A stretch of DNA of 64,000 nucleotides from Candidula unifasciata (taxonomy: Eukaryota; Mollusca; Gastropoda; Stylommatophora; Geomitridae), in contig CAJHNH020001110.1 in the NCBI GenBank assembly GCA_905116865.2, forward strand, positions 72,501 to 136,500, read 5' to 3'. The position numbers were made by a program, and so were the translations under genes. Below the pieces are notes generated by a model. That model was not told the origin of the DNA and searched no databases. It was given only the letters and a program-made list of their open reading frames with translations. Position 1 is the first letter of the stretch; the number at the start of each line of letters is the position of its first letter. Positions 34,623-46,234 of the stretch are shown in pieces.

Positions 34623-34956
34623 GTAACATGGATGTGCGTGCAAAACGCAAGTACTGATACAACATTAAAGTCCAGAAGTGGATAAACAACCGCATCAGGA
34701 TTCTCCATGGAAGTGTCCTGTCGGAAACTGAATAAGAAGGTCCCGAGAGATTTCACAAGTAACTAATGAGTGCTTCCTAAACTGGGTGACACTGCCTACC
34801 CTTTGAGCAGGTGGAAGCACGGGTAAAGTTGAGGGCGCTGAAAAAGGAAAGAAATGGTGGAATCGTAGCAACACACCAAGTCTAATCTCGTCATTGAAGT
34901 TACTTGTATCACTGGTGACTTCCATGTCAACACTGGTTAACTTCATTGTCTCTAGG
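34623..34956. other. No gene recognised
   Basis: No assignable motif. Confidence 0.5.
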
Positions 34957-35388
34957 AGTCGCCGTGGTGTAGCGGATAGAGGAGGATCGGAAAGTCGTGG
35001 GTTTGAGTCCTGACAGAACACTTTTTAAACAATAACAAAAACAAAAAAAAAAAAAAAAAAAAAAAAATAACGTGGATCCCAGCATTGAGTGGGCACCATG
35101 TTGTCACGCGAAGTAAAGGCGGCCGGCATGGTGCTGATAACATCACCCACAAAGTGCCGATTGGTATATAACAGCTATTTAACTGGCGGCATACAAGTGG
35201 CTTGCGGATTACTGCTACTTGTATTGTATCTATATTGGCTCTGACCCGTGACGATTACCATTTATAAAACTGTGGTTCCCTGTGTAAACTTAGCTGAATA
35301 GCCCTGGTCTGTGACATATAGGTCTAGCCCTATGTGCCCAATACGCCCGAAGGCGTGTAAAAAGGTCCTTTACTTTAAAAAAAAAATA
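34957..35388 (+). mobile_element. SINE family B copy with internal insertions
   Basis: Head GGAGTCGCCGTGGTGTAGCG with box-B-like GGTTTGAGTCC, a long internal A run (about 35044-35066), then TGGATCCCAGCATTGAGTGG and AAGTAAAGGCGGCCGGCATG. The tail is AGGTCTAGCCCTATGTGCCC...GGTCCTTTACTTT. About 120 bp of unrelated sequence splits the tail. Other copies are at 38230-38435, 48355-48540, 49665-49922, 50285-50512, 54983-55235, 56290-56440, 59385-59555 and 61357-61665. Confidence 0.75.
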
Positions 35389-35504
35389 ATCTTTACCTAG
35401 GATTTCAGATAGGTTACGATATGTGGGTTCCTTCTTTTGTACAAATACATTCCCAAGCTCTTGTGTCTCTTGAGGTGAAGGCAGAGGTCGTAGTAACTTG
35501 TGTC

Positions 35505-35965
35505 AGCATCCACACCACTACCGTCACCTTCATCCTCATTTAAATCACAATCATCACCACCAACCCCACCATCATCACTGTCACCACCACCACCAAACCC
35601 ACAATCATCGCCACCACCAACCCCACAATCATCACTGTCACCATCAAGACCACCACCACCAACCCCACAATCATCACTGTCACCATCAAGACCAACCCCA
35701 CCATTATCACTGTCACCACTACCACCAACCCCACAATCATCACTGTCACCATCAAGACCAACCCCACCATTATCACTGTCACCACTACCACCAACCCCAC
35801 AATCATCACTGTCACCATCAAGACCAACCCCACCATTATCACTGTCACCACTACCACCAACCCCACAATCATTACTGTCACCATCAAGACAACCACCAAC
35901 CCCACCATCATCACTGTCACCACCACCACCATCGACACCACCACCATCATTATCATCAAAGCCAT
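35505..35965 (+). repeat. CAC/ATC-rich repeat with 66-bp higher-order unit
   Basis: Built from ~33-bp CCAACCCCACMATYATCACTGTCACC subunits arranged in pairs. The 66-bp pair repeats three times almost perfectly at about 35690-35890. It yields His/Pro/Ser-rich frames on + and Val-rich on -, with no other coding evidence. Confidence 0.9.
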
Positions 35966-37060
35966 GAAACAGGCAGTCTGCTGAAGATTTCCATTTTGAT
36001 CTTCACAAAGGAACCTCAATCCTTGCAAGTTCTGTACGTAGTTATCATGTTTTTCTGTAACCTGAAACACTATTCACAGCACAAAATATTGACAGTCATA
36101 ATAATAATAATAAAAAAAAAATACAAAACAAAAATCCAAAACAACAATAATTTTAATGTAATAATAAGAAGAAAAAACCCATAAAAGCGATGGCATGGCC
36201 TATTGTGTAAATAGCAACCATAAAGTACATGCAACAAACTCTAAACAACATATGAAACATACCAAATGTCAATAAAGCGTAACCTTCAGGACGAGCCTTC
36301 GTCATTGCTTGGCCATGAAACCAGAGAGGAACATCAAATAACAGAGGGGAAATTTATACAAACGAAGGTAAGGAAGACAGGAGACAATTCCCAGAGACAC
36401 TTAGCACAAACTGGTATGTTTGTTTAAAAAAAAAAAAAAGCATGCCCATATACAAGTTGCCAAGGCACTGATGATGATGATGGTGATAAAAGAAATCCAT
36501 ACTTCCCCCCAAAATAGCAAACACAACAAGGGTACATGGAAGTGAGGAGTAAGATGTAAATGTTGGCCTCTTTCCATCTTTCTGAAAGATGGTGTCAATC
36601 AACGAGGCCCTATATCCAATAACTGCTGCCTGTCGATTTGTTGCCGAGACCAATTAGGGCCAGGGATCAAGTTCCTTTCCTCCAGAGCACAAGGTTTCTG
36701 CACTATTGTAGAGACCACGTGTAGCTCATGCATTATGGTCCATCACTCTGCCTGCCTTGTCTAAAGAAAAGGTAACGAGATGTGATAAACAAACAAATAA
36801 TAGAAAAATAGGCAATGATACAACCAACAGAGATAGAAAGGGAAAGCGAGTGGCTGATGATACAGTATGCTTCAGTTCCCCAGTGTGGGTTCCGGGGCCC
36901 CATTGTGAAAAAAAAAAAAACAAGAATGGACCCATTGCCTCCCCAAAAGCATGTCGTAAGAGTCGACTTATTGGGGAGCCTCCTTTGAAGTCGGAGTGCA
37001 TCTGCCAGAGAGGCAAGGAACCAACAGTCTGTATTCAAGAGAAGGAGATCTGTAAAACTG
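35966..37060. other. No gene recognised; short repeats and a GTCGTAA motif
   Basis: (ATA)n at about 36098-36112, A runs at about 36426-36440 and 36909-36920, and the AAGCATGTCGTAAGAGTCGA motif near 36949 shared with about 12512. Confidence 0.5.
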
Positions 37061-37384
37061 ATGCACACGCAACACTCAGGTTCTGGAGCAGGACTGCAGT
37101 TCAGTAATGGGCGAGCAACCAGAACTTTCCGCCAGAGTGTACAGCTGGTGAACGAAAAGAAAAAGAAGAATTATGCTTCACCAAAGAGGATGGTGAAAAA
37201 AGCTGATTTACCAGACGAAATGCTGAGTTCAGCACTAAAAAAGGCTGATTCACCAGACAAAACGATAAGTCCTGCAGTGAAGAAGGCAGATTCACCAGAC
37301 AGGCTGATGAAAACTGCATCAGCTGGACTAATAACAATTTTTGAAATTGGAGTTTCCGGTCCTTGCATAAAGGTGGTTGCCTGA
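37061..37384 (+). other. Open frame with three KKADxPD repeats, uncertain
   Basis: A 107-codon frame whose middle carries VKKADLPDEML, LKKADSPDKTI and VKKADSPDRLM, i.e. an imperfect ~42-bp tandem repeat just upstream of the 21-bp minisatellite. I recognise no domain, and it may simply be a diverged minisatellite. An overlapping minus-strand frame (37101-37730) is equally open. Confidence 0.25.
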
Positions 37385-37665
37385 CTGGTGCTTTAAAGGG
37401 CATGACTGGTGCACAGAAGGGTCTGACTGGTGCACTGAGGGGCCTGACTGGTACATCGAATAGCCTGACAGGTCCATCAAAGGGCCCTGCTGGCACATCA
37501 AAAGGCCTGACTGGTGCATCAAAGGGCCCTTCTGGCACATCAAAAGGCCTGACTGGTGCATCAAAGGGCCTGCCGTGCATCAATGGGCTTGACTGATGCA
37601 TCAAAGGGTCTGAATGGTGCATCAAAGGGCTTGGCTGGGGCATCGAAGGGCCTGACTGGTGCCTC
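37381..37665 (+). repeat. 21-bp minisatellite, ~13 copies
   Basis: Unit close to GGCCTGACTGGTGCATCAAAG (GLTGASK in one + frame). Open in both strands because 21 is a multiple of 3. Confidence 0.9.
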
Positions 37666-37722
37666 GAAGGACTCGACTGCTGAACTACTTGACACCAGTT
37701 CTCGGCTTCGTGATACTTTGGG

Positions 37723-37794
37723 CTAGACAAAGATGGGGCACGGCTGGGTGATGAGAGGGCTGACGGTGTCTGTAGCTTTCCTCACACTCATCTC
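37723..37794 (-). CDS. Candidate terminal coding exon, weak
   Basis: On the minus strand a strong-looking 3' splice site (pyrimidine-rich ACTGTTTTCTTTATTTCCAG, ending at 37795) precedes a 24-codon phase-0 frame. It reads EMSVRKATDTVSPLITQPCP then IFV and TAG at 37723-37725. One alternative frame from the same acceptor stays open for about 40 codons, starting GDECEESYRH. I recognise no family. The evidence is the splice-site context alone. Confidence 0.2.
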   Translation of the reverse strand, partial: EMSVRKATDTVSPLITQPCPIFV

Positions 37795-38229
37795 CTGGAA
37801 ATAAAGAAAACAGTATGGGTTAATTGTGATCTAGCTAGAAGACACGGCCCCAGTGGGAGTACCTGCGACCTAGCTAGAAGACACGGTGCTCGGCCCCAGT
37901 GGGAGTACCTGCGACCTAGCTAGAAGATACAAGGGAGGATAGGGGATATCTGTGACTCACCTAGAAAAGAGCCAGTACAGGGGGGGGGGGGGGGGTTTAA
38001 AACCCATCTACAAGATGCAGGTACAGTAGGTCTTTTTTAATCAAGCTACAAAAGTGGCCCCCAAACTAAAAAAAATGGAGGGGGGGGGGGTGGGGGTGGA
38101 TGGCCCTGCAGTCTAGCGTTTAAAAGGGTCCTTTATTCATGCAAGTTAATATTTCGAATATAATGCGCGCCATATTTTTCAAGAAAAAATTTTCGGTTAG
38201 AATACTACGGTGTATTAAAAAAAAAAAAA
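37795..38229. other. No gene recognised; short tandem repeat and poly-G
   Basis: Two to three copies of a ~40-bp unit CTAGCTAGAAGACACGG...CCCCAGTGGGAGTACCTGCG at 37833-37930. G runs at about 37981-37995 and 38080-38100, and an A run near 38218-38234. Confidence 0.6.
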
Positions 38230-38435
38230 AAAAAAGTTAAGTAAAGGTTCCTTTGCCAGGCCTTTAGGCGTATAGACCATATAGGGCAAAACCTATACTT
38301 TTATAGACCAATCGGCAAAAGATGGGTGATGTGATTAGCATCACGCCGGCCGCCGTTACTTCCCGGGACTGCACCCGATACCCACTCAAGGCTGGGTCGA
38401 ACTGGGAGTCAAGGTCATTTTTACTGCGGTCTATA
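38230..38435 (-). mobile_element. SINE family B, antisense, head missing
   Basis: AGTAAAGGTTCCTTTGCCAG, ATAGACCAATCGGCA, CACGCCGGCCGCCGTTACTT and GGCTGGGTCGAACTGGGAGT in antisense order. Confidence 0.8.
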
Positions 38436-38462
38436 CTCGCCTAAACACGGGGGTTATGTTTA

Positions 38463-38860
38463 CGATGGTCCACCCTTTTGTACATCACCAGTTGTAGGTC
38501 AAATCCATTGATAGGTTTGTTGGACTAGTCTACCGTGGTTGAGGTTATGGGTGTCGCAGCCTGTTGTTGTCTGGTATTTACGTTTTTATTTCAGAGAAAG
38601 AGACGGCCTGTGACATAGGTTTTATCACACTCTAGGGAAGTCGTGTTTTAGACCAAGTATCTAAATATTTTTGAAGTGTTAAAAGATTTTGCATGGTGAA
38701 AAATACAAAACGCGGTATGAGCGCGAGTGCGGAATATCCCCGTGACCTTGTCTGAAAGTCGGATCGCTCAAGGCCGACATATCAGAAGTGAGGTGGTCAG
38801 TAGGTCGTCCAATAAGAAGCGAGATAGCGTTTAGCGGTGTGGAAAATGGGGAGACCAGCG
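38463..38860 (+). mobile_element. MITE family E, 398 bp, TA target duplication
   Basis: The left end CGATGGTCCACCC and the reverse complement of the right end CGCTGGTCTCCCC form imperfect terminal inverted repeats. TA dinucleotides flank at 38461-38462 and 38861-38862, as in Tc1/mariner-type elements. There is no transposase frame. Homologous copies lie at 44461-44832 (-) and 55330-55677. Confidence 0.75.
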
Positions 38861-38862
38861 TA

Positions 38863-40390
38863 AACTTTACCAAAACGGGTATATGGCAACCGTAGCACCA
38901 TTGCTCACAACCATGGGGTTGGACAACCTACATGTCGTCAGTAAAAAGAAGTGCTCATATTGAAACCACTGAATACCCTAAGAGTCACAATTTTACAACC
39001 AAGCTAGGAACACAGCACGTGCCTCGCAGCTATACATACGTCCTTAGATATTTTTAGGCCCTAGAGCCAAATCTTCTCTACCATATGCCGCCGGTTGCAA
39101 ACCGGTTTACGCCAGCGAATTTAAAGAGATACAGGATGTTTCTTCCATGACTGACACAGGACGCCCCCTCCCCCCAGAACTTCTTCGGAGCTCTGATTAA
39201 AAGGACAAGTCTGACATACAGGTGAGCCCCAAACAGCCAGCAGACGCTGGTACAAAGGTCGCCAGCAGACGTGGGTACAAAGGTTAGTGCCAGACTTTGT
39301 CGATTCGCGCGCACAGGAAGCTGCTGTTGTACCATCGACCTCTCAAAAGGTCAAAAGTCAGTGTGTGCAGACTTGTGCAAGCATGACAGGAACATATGTA
39401 TGGACACCTGTCTTGTAGTATATCGTGGTCAGCATCTATTTTATCATCAGCGCCGTCAAAATTCTTCATGACATCCTTCTTCTTTCCCTCCCTACGACTA
39501 TACTATTACAACAAGGGCAGGGGTGAGGGAGTAAGGTCGTGTATACGTTTATCACGACACTGGGCTACAATCTGATATCAATGAGACGACAAAAAACAGA
39601 AGATATATTTATCAATGGTTAGTGTTGTGTACACAGCGGGTCACGACACTTCGAAATACTCTCGAATCGAAACAATCTTTGGCCACTGAAATTAATGCAA
39701 ATCCAAGTAATTCGTTCTCCCGACGCAGAAACATTTAAGCCTGTCCTCCACTGGTTTGTGACAATAATTGTTTTGAGTCCTTTGCTTCATTAACACAGTC
39801 ACTCCTTTAGCCAGATCGCTCGACCGTCTTTATCGCAACTTTGTTTTTTAAGATAGTACAGATCGCAGATTTAGCCATGTCGTTTAGGTCTAAGTGACAC
39901 GCGTCTGCTGACATACACTTCCTTGGTTCTAATCACAGGAATGTTTTCAACTATTTCAGTTGTCAGAAAATATAGCTAAGAGGCGCTGCCACACTGGGGC
40001 TTCTGTGGGACGATTTGTTTAAGTCCGCAGTCCGTGCTAATTTTGTTTTCTCATAAGGGCCGATTGGCACGCTGTGTTGTGGTTTACAGCTAAGCTGCGA
40101 CATCTGCTCCTTACGCCCAAAGACATCCGATTTCAGTACAGTCCATACTAGCCTCACCCCGGCGCTTCACTCGATCAACAACTATTCGTTGATGACAGAA
40201 ACTGTTAACTAAGAAGGCTTACGGTCCAGTTTGTTTTGGGTCGACGCGGATGCCAAGGTTAGTTAAACATCGTCCATTCCGAGAGGGAGATATGACGAGT
40301 GAGGGTTTTTATTTCCGCTATTTGTGAGTATAGAACGGACTATTACTGTGGGTTCCATCACTGCTTAGGGGATGGAGTTTTTTCTCCCTT
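38863..40390. other. No gene recognised
   Basis: About 1.5 kb without assignable coding motifs. A short segment near 39035-39075 weakly recalls the family D end. Confidence 0.5.
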
Positions 40391-41870
40391 CTTTTTCTTT
40401 GTTGGGAGCTCATTTACACTAAACAATCCGCGGCGACAAAATGCAGCGCTAACTCCTCTGGCTCCTTTTCTGCCATCAGTTTGCTTTGAAAATACTCAAC
40501 TACTCCTCTAGAGTATCTGCTGAAGTGTGAAATGATAGCCTGAGACAAAATTTTTAACTTTTGCAGAATGTCAGTCTTTGGCTGAAAAAACCCGAACAGC
40601 GCGGCGCCTATGGAAAAATCTCAATTTTGGGCCATTTTTAGGTCTATCTCCATTTTTTGCTCCAAAATGTCAGATTACACATCGAAGAATTACCTAACTC
40701 TACATACTACAGTGTCCTATTCCTGTGTAATAACAATGGTCCTGGTGACTCATAGGTGAACTGGTAGACACCCAAAAGTTGTTTGGGGAAATTTCTTAGT
40801 AAAATCTGTTTTTTCCTCAGTTTCCTATCTCTTTTCTGCCTATCAGTTTGCTTTGGAAATACTCAACTCCTCCTCTAGAGGATCTGCTTGAAGTGTGACA
40901 TTTAATAGGCTGATACAAAATTTTTAACTTTTGCCAGAATGTCAATTTTTTGGCTGAAAAAAACCCGACAGGCGCGCGCCTATTGAAAAAGCTCAATGTT
41001 TGGGCATTTTTAGGCTAAACTCCATTCTGCCTCCAAATGTCAGATTACACATCTATATTACCTACTCGACATCTCAGTGTCCATTCATGTGTAAAAAAAT
41101 TTTCTGTGACTCAAAGGGGAAGTGGTAAACACCAAAGTTTGTTGGGGAATTTCTTAGAAAAACTTTTTTTTCCCCCCATTTTCCATCTCCTTTTTTGCCC
41201 CTCATTTGCTTTGACAAATTTTCACCACTCCTCTAAGTATCGCTGAAATTGGGGAAAAAATAGTTTAGACAAATTTTTAACTTTTGCAGAATGTCAGTTT
41301 TTTGGGGAAAAACCCCAAGGCGCGTGCTGTGGAAAATCTCAATTTTGGGCATTTTTAGGCATCTCCTTTTTTGCTCCAAAATGTAATTCCCCAAACTAGA
41401 TTACCCACCTAAACTCGTTCCTTCATGTGTAAAAAAATTTTTTCCNNNNNNNNNNNNNNNNNATCAATTTGCTTTGACAATTCTCAACCACTCCTCTAGA
41501 GTATCTGCTGAAGTGTGAAATGATAGTCTGAGACAAAATTTTTAACTTTTGCAGAATGTCAGTTTTGGGCTGAAAAAACCCGACAGGCGCGCGTCTGTGG
41601 AAAAATCTCAATTTTGGGCATTTTTAGGCTCTCCCCATTTTTGCTTCAAAATGTCAGATTACACATCTAGTTTACCTGCTCTACATCTACAGTGTCCATT
41701 CATGTGTAAGACAATTGTCTGTGACTCAAGGTGAAGTGGCAGGACACCAAAAGTTGTTGGGGAAATTTCTTAGTAAAATCTGTTTTTTCCTCGTTTTTCT
41801 ATCTCCTTTTCTGCCATCAATTTGCTTTGAAATACTCTCCCGCTGCCTCCCCCTCCCCCCACCCCCGCCC
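40391..41870 (+). repeat. ~360-bp satellite, four to five tandem copies, poor assembly
   Basis: The marker TTGCTTTG...CTCAAC...CTCCTCTAGAGTATCTGCTG recurs at about 40481, 40848, 41206 and 41469, and partly at 41822. Spacings are 367, 358, 263 and 353 bp; the short interval contains the N gap. Copies differ by many single-base indels in homopolymers, suggesting sequencing error as much as divergence. Confidence 0.85.
41446..41462. other. Assembly gap, 17 N
   Basis: Run of N within the satellite array. True copy number here is unknown. Confidence 1.
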
Positions 41871-42005
41871 CCACCTTCCTGCAACTTTCCTACCATCACC
41901 ATGTACTCAAGTTTTCTCCTTTTCATCACATGACCAAAGAATGTAGATTGTCTCTTTCTGATGTGTGCAATCAGTTATCTTCCTGAGTCAGTTTCTTTCA
42001 AGATA
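41835..42005 (-). mobile_element. RT C-terminal remnant
   Basis: The minus strand gives IAHIRKRQSTFFGHVMKRRK then LEYMVMVGKLQEGGG and GRGRQRE. This is the FFGHVMRRExLExLVTTGKxxGKRGRGRQRE signature found after RT domains. Its far end abuts the satellite array. Confidence 0.7.
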
Positions 42006-42454
42006 AGTTTACTCAGGGACCACAATTTTGAAAATGAGACTCGTCACAGGTCAGTGGCTCGAGCCTCAGCGTAGAAAGACCACAAATACCATACAATGGA
42101 CAATGATCCGAGGGCCACTTGCTAGGCCTCCACTCTCTCTCTCTCCCCCTATCTCTCTCCCTTCTCTCTCTCCCTCCTCTTTCTCTCCCTTCTCTCTCTC
42201 TCCCTCCCTCCCTCCCTCTCTCTCTCTCTCTCATACACAGGTATCACATCACCACAGTCCTGCAGCTTACAAAGACAACACAAAGAAGGAAACAGCCCTT
42301 ACCCAAGCCCTGAGCAGCTGTGTCAAGCAGAAACGGTTTGGCAGGTTGCAGAGGTGTGTCGACAGATTCTTCTCTACATTCTGGAAGAATTCCGTTGAGT
42401 CTGTAGATAAGAAACAAACAGATTCGTAATTGAACCAACATCACCATGTTGTTC
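42006..42454. other. No gene recognised; CT-rich stretch
   Basis: CT/CCT-rich low complexity at about 42130-42232. Confidence 0.6.
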
Positions 42455-43125
42455 ATATAAGTGCACTTGTGTTGGTGATATAATTGCACACGTGTTGGGG
42501 ATAAAAGTGCACCTGTGTTGGTGATATAAGTGCACATGTGTAGGTAATATAAATGCAAATGTATTGGTGATTTAAGTGCACATGTGTTGGTGATTAAGGG
42601 CATGTGTGTTGGTGATTAAGTACACTTGTGTTGGTGATATAAGTGCACGTGTTGGTGATTTAAGTGCACATGTGTTAGTGATTAAGGGCATGTATGTTTG
42701 TGATTAAGTACACTTGTGTTGGTAATATAAGTGCATGTGTTGGTGATATAAGTGTACATGTGTTGGTGATTAAGTACACTTGTGTTGGTGACATAAGTGC
42801 ATGTGTTGGTGATATAAGTGCACATGTGTTGGTGATGCAAGTGCACATGTGTTGTTCATATAAGTAAATGTGTTGGTGATGTAACTGCACATGTGTTAGT
42901 AATGTAATTGCACATGTGTTGGAGATATAAATGCACTTGTGTTAGTGATATATGTGGACATGTGTTGGAGATGAAAGTGCACTTGTGTTGGTAATTTAAG
43001 TGCACATGTGTTGGCAATATAAGTGCACATGTGTTGGTGATTAGGGCATGTGTCTTTGTAATTAAGTACACTTATGTTGGTGATATAAGTGCACATGTGT
43101 TGGTGATATAAGTGCACGTGTGGAG
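42455..43125 (+). repeat. 23-24-bp minisatellite, ~29 copies
   Basis: Unit close to GTGCACATGTGTTGGTGATA plus TAA, with length variants. Frames through it are artefacts. Confidence 0.9.
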
Positions 43126-43334
43126 GAGGGACTGCATCGGATTTCATATGGCCGGGTGTGTCTCTAAAAGATATGTTGCAACCTGCACAGAGCGCCTCCC
43201 AAAGTACAAACACTGCAACGCTGGCGACAATCCTCTGGGATTTTGGGAACAGTTTTTGTTTTAAAAACACACACACAACAACGGATGCGAAAATGGAACC
43301 CTAATACTAGAGGATCATGGAATTGTTAATCATA
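43126..43334. other. No gene recognised
   Basis: Short spacer between two minisatellites; a small (AC)n lies near 43266-43278. Confidence 0.5.
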
Positions 43335-43835
43335 ATCTCTATGCCATAGAGCTGAACAATCAACACCGCAAGAAACTAAACAATCAATAGAGCAAGAAAG
43401 CCACCAAAAGGCAAAGAGAGCAATCAACCAATCGACAAAGCAAGAAACCAACCAATCAAAACAGCAAAAGAAAACAACCAACAAACAAAGGGAGAAATCA
43501 ACCAATCCACAAAGAAAGAAATCAAGCAATCAACAAAGCAAGAAACCAATTAATAGAACAAGAAAACAACTAAATAAACAAAGGGAGCAATAAACAATGC
43601 AAGATACAAAGCAATCATCAAAAACCTAATCAACACAAAGAAACCAACCAATCGATAAAGCAAGAAGCCAACCATTCCACACAAAAAAAGGCAGCCAATC
43701 AATAACGCAAGCTTGCTAAAGAGGTAATTAACCAATCAACTAACCAGCCAATCAATAAACTAACCAACTAACAAATCTGCTAACCACCCAATCAGCAACA
43801 CCCACAAGCAACCAATCAACGCCTCTACGTCTCTC
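43335..43835 (+). repeat. Degenerate ~28-bp AATCAACAAAGCAAGAAACC minisatellite
   Basis: Repeated AACCAATCAACAAAGCAAGA-like units with strong divergence and length variation. Confidence 0.75.
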
Positions 43836-44209
43836 ATCTCGACAAACACCATTCACAAACATTGACCCAGCGAAAACCGTAAACACCCTAAGTAAATAAC
43901 CTGGCAGTTAATGTTTCTGATAGAGCTGGACAAATTAATTTGACATTAGCACTGAGTTAATTCAACAACATCTGAATCCAGAAACACGCTAATCACTGCA
44001 GGGCAGCAATCGTCATGTACACAGTTGATCGGTGCACATGTGTAAGTGTATCTCTAAGATTTCTTGATTACCGCGTCTAAGACATTCTGTGTTTGTCATA
44101 ATTATTGCCTGGAACAATAAGGTGAAATATCAGTAGCACTTGGAAAGTAACCAGTTGCACTGTAGAAGTACACAGATAAATAGAAGAAGAGACAGACGAA
44201 GATACACAC

Positions 44210-44210
<1 letters not shown>
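43836..44210. other. No gene recognised
   Basis: No assignable motif. Confidence 0.5.

Positions 44211-44302
<92 letters not shown>
44211..44302 (+). repeat. (GA)n microsatellite, ~46 units
   Basis: Uninterrupted GA run. Confidence 0.95.
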
Positions 44303-44306
<4 letters not shown>

Positions 44307-44460
44307 ATGTGCTTGCATGTCTGTGTGTGGATCAAGGACGAGCGAACTCGTTTCAGGGGGGTTCCACCTAAAAAGCGCTGAGGACTACGGGTCTAAACAG
44401 TGTACCATTAACATGAATAGTTTGGAAAGCTCTATTCTAAGGATTATTCTGTAAATTTTA

Positions 44461-44832
44461 CGCTGGTCTTCCCATTTACACACCGCTACACACTAGCTCG
44501 CTTCTGATTAGACGACCTACTGGCCACCACACTTTCGATAGGTCGGCCTCGAGCGATCCGACTTTCACACAAAGTCACGGGATATTCCGCACTCGCGCTC
44601 ATACCGCGTGTTGTATATTTCATTATGCCAGAGCTTTTAACACTTTTAAAACATTCAGATACTTGGTCTAACACACAACTTCCATAGAGAGTGACAAAAC
44701 CTATGTTACAGGCCGTCTATTTCTCGGGGGGAAAAAAACGTACGTGCCAGACAACAACCGACTGCGACCAACCAACCAACTTATCAACTGAGTTGACCTA
44801 CAACCGGTGGTGTGTAAATGGGGAGCCCATTG
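44461..44832 (-). mobile_element. MITE family E, 372 bp, TA target duplication
   Basis: Reverse-complement homologue of 38463-38860 (shared block TCCGCACTCGCGCTCATACC). The left end CGCTGGTCTTCCCATTTACA and the reverse complement of the right end CAATGGGCTCCCCATTTACA form inverted repeats, flanked by TA at 44459-44460 and 44833-44834. Confidence 0.8.
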
Positions 44833-44834
44833 TA

Positions 44835-45439
44835 TAAATAACCGATTATTCAATTAAGTATGTTTTATAATTACATTTAAAAAAAATATCTGAGCTTATG
44901 TTTTCTGATGTAGCTTATCTATCCATAACGACTATTCCATGAATGATTATCTAGTCCTATAACACCGACTATTTCCACTTTCAATAGTTATTGATTTATT
45001 TAACGTAATTCTAAGTGTTTATCTTCGTACTTAGCTGGTTGTGGTATCTGCCAGTACTGTAGGGATCACGAATCAACATAACATCTGTACTTTACAACAA
45101 CCCCCACCATTTTCAGTCCCCATCAATCGACATCTCAGTGGATGCTTGTTACAATCGAGCAAGCACCCTCATCTCCACCATCTGCGGCCCTCCCTCGGCG
45201 CGAGCTGGGGCGGAGATTGTGCTGATAGTTGACATATTCAAGTAAACAGCTCCAATTAAGTGCATCTAATCCGGCCTTTTACGTAAACAGAAGTGAGCAC
45301 GCTTTCTCAGAGCTAATGAATAACTAGGCCAGCACGTGGCCTGCTAGTACTGCCGTGTGGAAAAGAAACATAAATATATATTTAAAAGAAAAATTATTTA
45401 AAAATTACTGATATAAATAGTGCCACTGTCTTGATTAGT
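44835..45439. other. No gene recognised
   Basis: AT-rich; no motif. Confidence 0.5.
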
Positions 45440-45830
45440 GAACGTAACTAAATCGTGGTGGGTAATGAACAGGCGGACAGATTGGCTGGATCTGCACCAC
45501 TGGGTGATCAATTGATACATGCCGAGACAGATGTGGCCAAGGCCTTTTGGGAACAAGCAACGGAATTAGTAGAGATAGAAGATTATTATGACCTAGAGAG
45601 AATAAGGCACCTGGGTGTAACCAGAGGGTCTGGCTTGCTGACTACACTCAGAGGAAAGGCAAGACGGACATGTAACCAGATTGTGACCGGTACTATCAGT
45701 ACTGGAACTCTGCGATGGCTGCTGAAGATGAGGACGGAGCATGCATGGGAATGCCCCAAGTGCTGCGATGTCAATTCTGGACTCAACGCACTAATTCGTA
45801 ACTCGCCCATCAACCTCCACAGGTGTTGGA
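45440..45830 (+). mobile_element. RNase H C-terminal part of a non-LTR element, best copy
   Basis: A single open frame from 45455 reads VVGNEQADRLAGSAPLGDQL, the last RNase H motif (with the catalytic Asp of QAD). It continues DYYDLERIRHLGVTRGSGLL, RTCNQIVTGTISTGTLRWLL and a terminal WECPKCCDVNSGLN. The copy is 5' truncated but otherwise open, so it is younger than the copies at 3031, 5870 and 58735. Its 3' end is replaced at once by a 16-bp minisatellite. Confidence 0.85.
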
Positions 45831-46083
45831 ACTTAGGAAGGTTAGAACTAGGAAGCGTCGGCATTTGGGAAGGTCAGAACTGGGGAGCGTCAGAACTAGG
45901 GACTGTCAGAACTAGGGAGCGTCGGAACTTGGGAGCGTCATAACTTGGAGCTTAAGAACTTGGGAGCGTTGGAACCTGGGATCGTCGGAACTAGGGAGCG
46001 TCGGAACTTGGATGCGGCGAAACTAGGGAGCGTCGGAACTTGGGAAGGTCTGAACTAGGGAGCGTCGGAACTTGGAAGCGAAG
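45828..46083 (+). repeat. 16-bp minisatellite, ~16 copies
   Basis: Unit GAACTAGGGAGCGTCG alternating with GAACTTGGGAGCGTCG. It starts directly after the RNase H fragment. Confidence 0.9.
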
Positions 46084-46234
46084 GCCTCATTACCTCTCCC
46101 CCCCCCCCTCCCCCCCACTTTAATTTGAAAGGGGACTAGGTTTCGTTCCGACTAATAAGTTCAACTTTTGGTAAGTCGAAATTACATTTTGTGAACACAA
46201 TTTTATTCAAACAGGTTATAAAAAGTCTACCAAA

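Noticed and set aside
35498..36184. 228-codon His-rich and 176-codon Val-rich frames
   Set aside because: Translation of the CAC/ATC higher-order repeat, open on both strands.
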